Part shown: positions 57,836 to 64,000 of the stretch, piece after piece | Layout: the number at the start of each line of letters is the position of its first letter | How positions within the stretch are numbered: position 1 is the first letter of the stretch | Origin: Paraburkholderia dilworthii | GTDB taxonomy: Bacteria; Pseudomonadota; Gammaproteobacteria; Burkholderiales; Burkholderiaceae | Assembly (NCBI RefSeq): GCF_000472525.1 | Contig: NZ_AWZT01000003.1 | Location: forward strand, 78,263-142,262 | DNA: 64,000 bases | Reading direction: 5' to 3' | Made by a program: the position numbers and the translations under genes | Notes under the pieces: model-generated | Told to the model about the DNA's origin: nothing | The model's input: the letters and a program-made list of their open reading frames with translations, nothing else | The model's database searches: none

Positions 57836-57919
57836 GGTACTAATATACACATGGGCTTGGTGCGACGCAATAACTTTTTAAGGGAAAACCCGATACCGCG
57901 CGAATTTGTCGCACTTTGA
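57824..57919 (+). CDS. possible 31-residue ORF opposite the candidate small RNA
   Basis: ATG 57824 follows AGGAGG closely and opens 31 codons (MEETGTNIHMGLVRRNNFLR, then ENPIPREFVAL). The strong ribosome-like motif is the complement of the anti-Shine-Dalgarno repeat, so the two interpretations compete. No known peptide family. Reported at low confidence. Confidence 0.25.
   Translation: MEETGTNIHMGLVRRNNFLRENPIPREFVAL
57842..57870 (-). promoter_or_regulatory. sigma-70-like promoter for the candidate small RNA
   Basis: On the minus strand TTGCGT (57870-57865) and TATATT (57847-57842) are 17 bases apart. The start point would fall near 57835, just ahead of the CU-rich repeats and the hairpin terminator. 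Confidence 0.55.
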
Positions 57920-57974
57920 CGTGAAACGAGTGCCTGGCGGGCTTCCACGGACCGCCCGCCTACGAGGAACCGCA

Positions 57975-58028
57975 ATGACACAGCAAGAACCGGAGCGTAC
58001 CGTGTGGGCATGCGGCCTACATTGGTGA
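57975..58028 (+). CDS. possible 17-residue leader peptide before ada
   Basis: GAGGA lies six bases before ATG 57975, which opens MTQQEPERTVWACGLHW and stops 28 bases before the ada start. It contains two Trp and one Cys in its last seven codons. It could be a translated leader that affects ada expression, or a chance frame. Confidence 0.3.
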   Translation: MTQQEPERTVWACGLHW

Positions 58029-58056
58029 GCATCGACAGTACCTATCCGGGACCATC

Positions 58057-59229
58057 ATGAACCGCATCATGCATCCGGCTGACCCCGACGCAGCCGCAGA
58101 CACCAGCTGGAATTCCGACGACGAGCGCTGGGAAGCCGTCACTCGCCGAGATCCGCTCGCCGACGGCGCTTTCTTCTACGGCGTGAAGACGACAGGCGTC
58201 TTCTGCCGGCCGTCGTGCGCTTCGCGCCAGCCGCGTCGCCAGAATGTTGCCTTTTTCGCCGATCCCGGCGCCGCGCGCGCCGCGGGCTTTCGCGATTGCA
58301 AGCGCTGTCAGCCGGGCGGCTTGCCGCGCGAGCTCGAAATCGTGAACCGGGCGTGCGCAGCGCTCGACGCCGATCCGCAACAGCGTCTCACGCTCGCGCA
58401 ATTGAGCGACGCCGTGCACGTGAGCCCGTTTCATCTTCAGCGACTGTTCAAGCGCGTGGTGGGTGTGTCGCCGCGTCAGTACCAGGCCGCGCAGCGCGGC
58501 GCTGCGTTGCGCGACGCGCTCAAAAGCGGCGCGGACGTGACGCGCGCCACGCTCAACGCCGGCTTCAACTCGCCTTCGCGGATGTACGACAGCGCATCGG
58601 CGGAATTGGGCATGGCGCCGTCGGAATATCGCCGCAAGGGCGCAGGACTGACGGTCCGCTACGCCAGCGCACCGACATCGCTCGGCTTCGTGCTGGTGGC
58701 CGCGACCGACAAGGGCATCTGCAAGCTAGGTTTCGGCGACGACGCCGCTTTCCTCGTCGACGAACTGCGCGGCGAGTTTGCCAACGCGGATTTGCTGGAC
58801 GATCCCGAGCGGCTGGCACCGTTTATCGCGCAGATCGACGCGTATCTGCGCGGCACGCGTCAGAGCTTCGACTTGCCGCTGGATATTGCGGCGACTGCTT
58901 TCCGGCAGCGTGTCTGGGACGCGCTGCGGCGCATTCCGTACGGCCAGACACGCAGCTACACGGAGATCGCGGAAGCGGTCGGCGCGCCGCGTGCCGTGCG
59001 CGCGGTGGCGAGCGCCTGCGCGACCAACCCTGTCGCACTGGCTATTCCGTGTCATCGCGTCGTGCAAAAGGGCGGGGCGCTTGCCGGGTATCGTTGGGGC
59101 TTGCCGCGCAAGGCCGCGCTTCTCGACAACGAGGCGCAGCACGCGCACCACGTTTGCGCCGACGAAACCAGCCGTCCGGCGACCGCTTCTACTGAGACCC
59201 TGGCCACTAAACTGGATCACGCCGCGTGA
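58057..59229 (+). CDS. ada: Ada bifunctional methylation sensor and O6-alkylguanine methyltransferase
   Basis: A 390-residue three-part protein of the adaptive response. The N-terminal Ada-Zn domain has Cys50, Cys54, Cys81 and Cys84 (FCRPSC and CKRC), where one Cys accepts a methyl group from phosphotriesters. An AraC-type helix-turn-helix (about 105-200) follows, with LAQLSDAVHVSPFHLQRLFK. The C-terminal methyltransferase has IPCHRVV with the acceptor Cys near 332. Methylated Ada activates its own operon. The alkA-like gene overlaps its stop (GTGA), so repair and sensor are made together. Confidence 0.96.
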   Translation: MNRIMHPADPDAAADTSWNSDDERWEAVTRRDPLADGAFFYGVKTTGVFCRPSCASRQPRRQNVAFFADPGAARAAGFRDCKRCQPGGLPRELEIVNRACAALDADPQQRLTLAQLSDAVHVSPFHLQRLFKRVVGVSPRQYQAAQRGAALRDALKSGADVTRATLNAGFNSPSRMYDSASAELGMAPSEYRRKGAGLTVRYASAPTSLGFVLVAATDKGICKLGFGDDAAFLVDELRGEFANADLLDDPERLAPFIAQIDAYLRGTRQSFDLPLDIAATAFRQRVWDALRRIPYGQTRSYTEIAEAVGAPRAVRAVASACATNPVALAIPCHRVVQKGGALAGYRWGLPRKAALLDNEAQHAHHVCADETSRPATASTETLATKLDHAA

Positions 59230-60143
59230 GCACGCTTGACGACATTGCAACTCTGGAGCTGCCGTACAAATCGCCATTCGACTGGCCGCGCCTCTTACGC
59301 TTTTTCGGCGGACGCGCGACGCCGGGCGTCGAGGCCGTGGAAGACGGCGCGTATCGCCGCGCAATCGAATGGGCCGGCGACAGCGGCACACTCAGCGTGC
59401 GCCAGCATCCGCGCAAGCGCTGTCTTGTTGCGAGCATCGAAGGCCCGGTGAGCCGTCACGCCGACGCACTCGCGGCACCGATGGCGCGAATGTTCGACCT
59501 GCACGCCGATCCGAAAAAGATCGGCGCCGCCCTCGCCGCCGACCCTTGGCTCGCGCCGCTCATCGAGGCAGCGCCGGGCTTGCGCGTGCCGGGCGCGTGG
59601 TCGGGTTTCGAACTGGTGGTTCGCGCGATCGTCGGGCAGCAGATCAGCGTGAAAGGCGCGACCACGATCGTCGGACGATTGGTGAAGCGAGCGGGCGAGC
59701 GTATCGAAGGGCATCCGCATGAAAACACCGCGTGGCGTTTCCCCACGCCGCAAGCGCTGGCGACCGTGGACCTCGCTCAGATCGGCATGCCGGGCAAACG
59801 CGTCGCAGCGCTGCAGGGTTTTGCGCGCGCCGTCGCGAGCGGCGACGTGCCGCTCGATAGTGCAGGCGCCGACGCAAACAGTCTGCGCACCGCGTTGCTC
59901 GCATTGCCGGGCATCGGACCGTGGACGGTCGAGTATGTCGCGATGCGCGCATGGCGCGACGCCGATGCTTGGCCCGCGTGGGACCTCGTGTTAATGCAGT
60001 CGATCTGCGCGCGCGATCCGTCGCTCGTGCGACCGACACAGCAGCGCACGCGCACCGACGCATGGCGGCCGTGGCGCGCTTATGCGGCGATGCATCTGTG
60101 GAACGAAATAGCGGACCGCGCAGGCGCCGCGCGCGGCGGCTAG
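59226..60143 (+). CDS. alkA: DNA-3-methyladenine glycosylase II (AlkA type)
   Basis: A 305-residue base-excision glycosylase. The N-terminal AlkA-specific domain has ATLELPYKSPFDWPRLLRFF. The helix-hairpin-helix motif is LPGIGPWTVEYVAMRAW, and the catalytic Asp is near residue 253 in WPAWDLVLM. GTG 59226 overlaps the ada stop codon, giving coupled translation. It removes alkylated purines while Ada reverses O6-methylguanine. Confidence 0.94.
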   Translation: MSTLDDIATLELPYKSPFDWPRLLRFFGGRATPGVEAVEDGAYRRAIEWAGDSGTLSVRQHPRKRCLVASIEGPVSRHADALAAPMARMFDLHADPKKIGAALAADPWLAPLIEAAPGLRVPGAWSGFELVVRAIVGQQISVKGATTIVGRLVKRAGERIEGHPHENTAWRFPTPQALATVDLAQIGMPGKRVAALQGFARAVASGDVPLDSAGADANSLRTALLALPGIGPWTVEYVAMRAWRDADAWPAWDLVLMQSICARDPSLVRPTQQRTRTDAWRPWRAYAAMHLWNEIADRAGAARGG

Positions 60144-60657
60144 GTTTGCGCGGATTGGCTTGCGGAGTGGGCGGCACGGGCTGGTTAGGCCGTTTGCCTC
60201 GCTTCGGCCGTTTGAGCCGTTTCGGCAGCGGGTCGTTCGGGCCCGTTTGAGCCGTTTGAGCCGTTTGAGCCGTTTGAGCCGTTTGAGCCGTTTGAGCCGT
60301 TTGAGCCGTTTGAGCCGTTTGAGCCGCTCGGGCCCCTTAAGTCTCTCGAGCGCCTTGCGCCGCATCAGCCGCATGCGCCACATGCGCCGCATCCCCCAAC
60401 CCACCGATGCCGGCAAAAAACCTACCGCGGCAACGCCCGCAATAACTCCGAGTCTTCACGGCTAACTTCGCGGATCCGTCGTCAAAACAGATGCCCCGGC
60501 GCGCTTCAACAGCCCGCCGGGGCGGGCTCAAGCAGGCGCCGTGGCGAGATGTTAAAGTGCCCGCTACTGAAAATTCCGCCGAACGTTGTCGACCGCACCA
60601 TGCTGCCAGCGAGCAGCAAAGCGGCACATGGCGGCCGACAACGCCCGACTCGCATCA
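60144..60657. other. 514-base intergenic region containing the repeat array
   Basis: Besides the 9-bp array no gene is supported here. Frames on both strands exist because of the repeat and high GC. A short A-rich stretch before gshA probably includes its promoter, which I could not define. Confidence 0.4.
60243..60323. repeat. nine perfect copies of a 9-bp repeat (CCGTTTGAG)
   Basis: CCGTTTGAG is repeated nine times without error from 60243 to 60323, in the gap between alkA and gshA. A partial copy (CCGTTTGAGCCGTTT) lies at 60209-60223. Because the unit is 9 bp, it keeps open frames on both strands (Arg-Leu-Ser or Arg-Leu-Lys repeats), but neither frame looks like a gene. The array is probably variable between strains. 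Confidence 0.95.
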
Positions 60658-62274
60658 ATGCCAAACACCACACAATCCCGCACGACCGACGCGTTCTCGC
60701 ACCGCCTGTCCGTGCTGACTTCTGGCCCGCAACGGGATGCGCTGCTACACGGCCTGCGCGGCATCGAAAGAGAAAGTCTGCGCGTGACGCGCGACGGCCA
60801 ACTCGCGTTGACGCCGCATCCGCGCGCGCTCGGTTCGGCGCTTACGCATCCTTCGCTGACCACCGACTATTCGGAGGCGCTGCTCGAACTGATCACGCCG
60901 GCCGAGCACGACGTCGCGCTGACGCTCGATAAGCTCGACAGGCTGCATCGCTTTGTGTACGCGGAACTCGGCGACGAGATTCTGTGGAACAACTCGATGC
61001 CCGGCCTCTTGCCCGACACCGACGACGGCATTCCGATAGCGAACTACGGCACGTCCAACATAGGCAAGCTGAAGTACGTGTACCGCATCGGTCTTGCGCT
61101 GCGTTATGGCCGCACGATGCAGTGCATTGCCGGCATCCACTACAACTATTCGCTGAGCGAGGAGGTGTGGCGGCTGTTGCATGCGGACCAGCAATCCACC
61201 GCGAGCGCCGTCGATTTCCAGTCCGACCGTTATCTCGCGCTGATCCGCAATTTTCGCCGCACGAACTGGCTGCTGATGTATCTGTTCGGCGCGTCGCCGG
61301 CGCTCGATCGCCGCTTCTTGCGCGGGCGCAAACATACGCTCGAAACGTTCGACGCCGACACGTTGTACCGTCCGTACGCAACGAGCCTGCGCATGAGCGA
61401 TCTCGGCTACTCGAACACGACCGCGCAAGCCGCGCTGCATGCGGACTACGACACGCTGCCGGGCTATCTCGACGCGCTCGCGAAGGCCGTCAGCCAGCCG
61501 TATCCCGCGTATGAGGCAATCGGTACGCAGCGCGACGGCGAGTGGGTGCAGATCAACACGAACGTGCTGCAAATCGAAAACGAGTTTTACTCGACCATCC
61601 GTCCGAAGCGCGTCACGTATCCCGGCGAGCGTCCCCTGCATGCGCTGGCCGCGCGCGGTGTGCAGTACGTCGAAGTGCGCTGTATGGACATCGATCCGTT
61701 CGAGCCAGTTGGTATTTCGCTGGAAACGTCGCGTTTTCTCGACGCCTATCTGCTGGTGTGCGCGCTCGACGACAGCGCGCCGTTGCCGCCGCATCCCTAC
61801 GCGGAGGCCAACCAGAACTTCGCGCGCGTGACGACGGAAGGGCGCAAGCCCGGCCTGGAACTGATTCGCGACGGCCGTCCGCTTGCGATGATCGAATGGG
61901 CCGAAGAACTATTCGTCAAAATCGAAGCGGCAGCGGCCGCGCTCGACGCATTGCACGGCGGCGACGCGCACGCGCGCTCGGTCGCGGTTCAGCGCGCGAA
62001 GCTGGCCGACGCGTCGCTCACGCCGTCAGCGCGCGTCTTGCAGACGATGCTCGACAAGCAGCAGAGTTTTCTCGAATTCGGTCTGGAACAAAGCGAAGCG
62101 CATGCCGCGTATTTCCGCGCGCGTCCGCTCGAGGCAGGACAGGCCCGGGAGTTCGCAGAACTGGCCGCGCAGTCGCTCGAGGAACAGGCGAAGCTCGAGC
62201 GGGAGGAGATAGGCTCCTTCGATGCGTTCGTTGCCGCTTATCGGGCGTACACGTTGAACCGCTTCAGCGTGTGA
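60658..62274 (+). CDS. gshA: glutamate-cysteine ligase
   Basis: The first enzyme of glutathione synthesis, joining glutamate and cysteine with ATP. The 538-residue protein is of the gamma-proteobacterial GshA type: GLRGIERESLRV near the N-terminus, SEALLELITP, WNNSMPG, YGTSNIGKLKYVYRIGLALR, CIAGIHYNYS and VEVRCMDIDPFEPVGIS. The start at 60658 (MPNTTQSRTT) follows homologues; in-frame ATGs at 60628 and 60586 are possible. It stands alone after the repeat array. Confidence 0.95.
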   Translation: MPNTTQSRTTDAFSHRLSVLTSGPQRDALLHGLRGIERESLRVTRDGQLALTPHPRALGSALTHPSLTTDYSEALLELITPAEHDVALTLDKLDRLHRFVYAELGDEILWNNSMPGLLPDTDDGIPIANYGTSNIGKLKYVYRIGLALRYGRTMQCIAGIHYNYSLSEEVWRLLHADQQSTASAVDFQSDRYLALIRNFRRTNWLLMYLFGASPALDRRFLRGRKHTLETFDADTLYRPYATSLRMSDLGYSNTTAQAALHADYDTLPGYLDALAKAVSQPYPAYEAIGTQRDGEWVQINTNVLQIENEFYSTIRPKRVTYPGERPLHALAARGVQYVEVRCMDIDPFEPVGISLETSRFLDAYLLVCALDDSAPLPPHPYAEANQNFARVTTEGRKPGLELIRDGRPLAMIEWAEELFVKIEAAAAALDALHGGDAHARSVAVQRAKLADASLTPSARVLQTMLDKQQSFLEFGLEQSEAHAAYFRARPLEAGQAREFAELAAQSLEEQAKLEREEIGSFDAFVAAYRAYTLNRFSV

Positions 62275-62502
62275 GCGCAGCGGTTCGCGCGCGGGCGGGA
62301 ACCTAGGAGAGCGGCTCAAGTGACCGCTTTTTTATTGCGCGAAGCATACGCAGGTAACGGCTACGCAAAAGAAGCCGCCAGACATCGGCCTCATCGGCAA
62401 ATTCTCCACGGCTTCCACGTTTCTCTGATGTAAACGAAACACCCTCCCCACGTTACGGTCCAAACTAATACGACACGCTTGCGAAAAGGGAGGATCAACG
62501 CG

Positions 62503-63018
62503 ATGAAGAAAAGTCTGTTGGCCGCACTATGCGTTGCCACGGCAGCCGTTGCCGCGACAGCATGTTCGACGCAAGGACAAGTCGATCCCGATGTCATGCA
62601 GATCGCGACCAGGCCCCTGACGTGTTCGAACAAATCCGAATGCGACCTCTGGTGGCAGCGCGCGCAAACGTGGGTCACGAACAACTCGAAGTACAAAGTC
62701 GAATCCGCGACCGACACGCTGATACAAACTGCCGGCCCCGATGGCGGCAAGCGTGCGCTCGCGTATCAGATCACCCGCACGGCAAATCCCGACGGCACCG
62801 CGACGATCGGCTTCGCCGCGCATTGCGATGGATCGCTTGGCTGCAAGCCGAACCCTTGGGAAGCGGGCGCCGACTTCAAGCAATACGTGCGAGGCACAGC
62901 TGCGGGCGCACAGAAACCCGATGTGAAGCCGCCGCAGCCAGCGTCCACCGCCATGCATCCGGACGCGCTGCAAGGGCAGTCAGTCGCGCCTACGAATGGC
63001 GAAGCGGTCAGTCAGTGA
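62503..63018 (+). CDS. putative lipoprotein of unknown function
   Basis: A 171-residue protein with a lipoprotein signal: MKKSLLAALCVATAAVAATA with the lipobox Cys in TACS near residue 21. The mature part has two Cys pairs (TCSNKSECDLWWQRAQTW and HCDGSLGCKPNPWEAG) likely to form disulfides and a flexible Pro/Gln tail. GGGAGG lies nine bases before ATG 62503. It is probably anchored to a membrane facing the periplasm. No family recognised by name. Confidence 0.8.
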   Translation: MKKSLLAALCVATAAVAATACSTQGQVDPDVMQIATRPLTCSNKSECDLWWQRAQTWVTNNSKYKVESATDTLIQTAGPDGGKRALAYQITRTANPDGTATIGFAAHCDGSLGCKPNPWEAGADFKQYVRGTAAGAQKPDVKPPQPASTAMHPDALQGQSVAPTNGEAVSQ

Positions 63019-63037
63019 GCGAAGCGTTGCGCGTCGC

Positions 63038-64000
63038 TCAGTGCCCCATCGAAGGACCGACACCTTTGCGCGGCTTCGTGATCCAGACGAGCACGGCAAG
63101 CACGACGAATGCCGCGCACGAAATGCGGAAGAAGTCGTTGGTGGCGAGCATATAAGCCTGCGCGGTCACCACCTGGTTGAGTTGCGCAGTGATGCTGTCG
63201 CCGGAAAGGCCGACACCTGCGAGCGCATTGGTATAGGCGTTCGTGTTCGCGGTGTAGACGTTCACGTTATCGACCAGCATCGCGTGATGGCGGATCGTGT
63301 CGTTCTCCCAATAGGTCGTACTGATCGCTGTGCCGATCGCGCCCGACAACGTGCGGAAAAAGTTCGACAAGCCCGAGGCGCTTGCGAGCCGTTCATCGGG
63401 CACGCTCGATAGCGTGATCGTCGTCATCGGCACGAAGAAGCAGGCCACGCCGATGCCTTGCACGATACGCGGCCAGATCACGTGATTGAACGGCACATCG
63501 AGCGTAAACGTGGAGTTCCAGAACGACACGAATGCGAACACGATAAACGCGAAACTTGCGACCACACGCAGGTTCAGCCGATGCATGTTCTTGCCGATCA
63601 TCGGCGAGAGAAAGAGCGCGAGCAAGCCGACCGGCGCCGTGGCGAGACCGGCGAGCCCGGCGGTGTAGCCCATCACGGTTTGCAGCCATAGTGGAAAAAT
63701 CACCACCGAGCCGAAGAAGGCCATGAAGCCGAACGAGATGATCAGCACGCCCAGCGCGAAGTTACGATCCTTGAACAGCGAAAGATCGACGACAGGCTCT
63801 TTCTCGGTCATCTCCCACACCAGCATGAACGCAATCGACACCACCGCGATCACCGCAAGCGTCACGATAAACGTCGAGTTGAACCAGTCGCGATCCTTGC
63901 CGAGGTCGAGCACCATCTGCAGGCACGCCACGCCGATCACGAGCAGCGTGAGGCCGACGGCGTCGATACGCTGTTGCGTCGTTTTTGTTTCGCGTCCGCG
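63038..64000 (-). CDS. DHA2-family multidrug efflux transporter (EmrB type), 5' partial
   Basis: The frame is open to the window edge, so about 320 C-terminal residues are visible. It shows the second half of a 14-helix DHA2 transporter: VVDLSLFKDRNFALGVLIIS, FPLWLQTVMGYTAGLAGLAT, FVPMTTITLSS, ERLASASGLSNFFRTLSGAI and the tail WITKPRKGVGPSMGH. The stretch RTLSGAIGTA matches the conserved EmrB motif. It probably works with an EmrA-type periplasmic adaptor outside the window to export toxic compounds. Confidence 0.9.
   Translation of the reverse strand, partial: RGRETKTTQQRIDAVGLTLLVIGVACLQMVLDLGKDRDWFNSTFIVTLAVIAVVSIAFMLVWEMTEKEPVVDLSLFKDRNFALGVLIISFGFMAFFGSVVIFPLWLQTVMGYTAGLAGLATAPVGLLALFLSPMIGKNMHRLNLRVVASFAFIVFAFVSFWNSTFTLDVPFNHVIWPRIVQGIGVACFFVPMTTITLSSVPDERLASASGLSNFFRTLSGAIGTAISTTYWENDTIRHHAMLVDNVNVYTANTNAYTNALAGVGLSGDSITAQLNQVVTAQAYMLATNDFFRISCAAFVVLAVLVWITKPRKGVGPSMGH

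Noticed and set aside
60243..60323. CRISPR array
   Set aside because: The unit is 9 bp with no spacers and no cas genes are present.
60160..60465. Open frames on both strands across the 9-bp repeat (Arg-Leu-Ser and Arg-Leu-Lys repeats)
   Set aside because: They exist because the repeat unit is a multiple of three; no start signal or conserved protein supports them.

Overview
This 64-kb window comes from a GC-rich betaproteobacterium. Gene content and order point to a Burkholderiaceae chromosome 1, most probably Paraburkholderia. It carries rpmH-rnpA-yidD-yidC-mnmE on one side and dnaA-dnaN-gyrB on the other, so the replication-origin region lies near 38.6-39.0 kb. The genus is inferred from protein style and synteny, not from a database search.

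Layout. 0-6.3 kb: end of a PKHD-type dioxygenase gene, 1-Cys peroxiredoxin, persulfide dioxygenase-rhodanese fusion, LysE exporter facing an AraC regulator, a polar amino-acid binding protein and a methionine-type aminotransferase. 6.7-11.2 kb: RNA helicase DbpA, a zinc-ribbon protein, and divergent cadR/cadA with a clear MerR-type operator. 11.2-18.3 kb: ethanolamine use without a microcompartment (EutR, aldehyde dehydrogenase, DUF779 protein, EutC, EutB, permease). 18.5-20 kb: a graveyard of gene fragments.

20.1-29.9 kb is a type VI secretion vgrG island. VgrG is followed by an unrecognised 695-residue protein, an exported SUMF1-type protein and a DUF3592 protein. Next comes a compact module of PAAR, DUF4123 chaperone, co-chaperone, Tox-REase-5 nuclease (TseT-like) and Imm52 immunity protein, then a decayed second Imm52 copy that ends at a perfect 25-bp inverted repeat. 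30-32.9 kb is a lower-GC scrap zone with a partition-gene remnant, a frameshifted contact-dependent-inhibition toxin tip with an intact candidate immunity gene, and a 5'-truncated gene with an M15-like (DD-peptidase fold) C-terminus.

33-44 kb holds the conserved origin block, a phage-repressor-like regulator and mnmE. 44.1-45.4 kb is a P4-type integrase homologue that seems to have lost its catalytic tyrosine. 45.6-48 kb has small membrane or secreted proteins and a HIT hydrolase. 48.2-56.5 kb is a sugar operon, most likely L-arabinose oxidation (dehydrogenase homologue, AraF-like, AraG-like and AraH-like transporter, arabinonate-type dehydratase) with a divergent LysR regulator. Its dehydrogenase homologue lacks the catalytic Cys. 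56.6-64 kb: YaeQ, a VOC protein, a candidate small RNA carrying two anti-Shine-Dalgarno repeats, ada-alkA, a 9-bp tandem repeat, gshA, a lipoprotein and a partial DHA2 efflux gene.

The items most worth following up are the candidate small RNA (57773-57835), the active-site substitutions in the sugar-operon dehydrogenase, the tyrosine-less integrase beside mnmE, and the unassigned proteins of the vgrG island.
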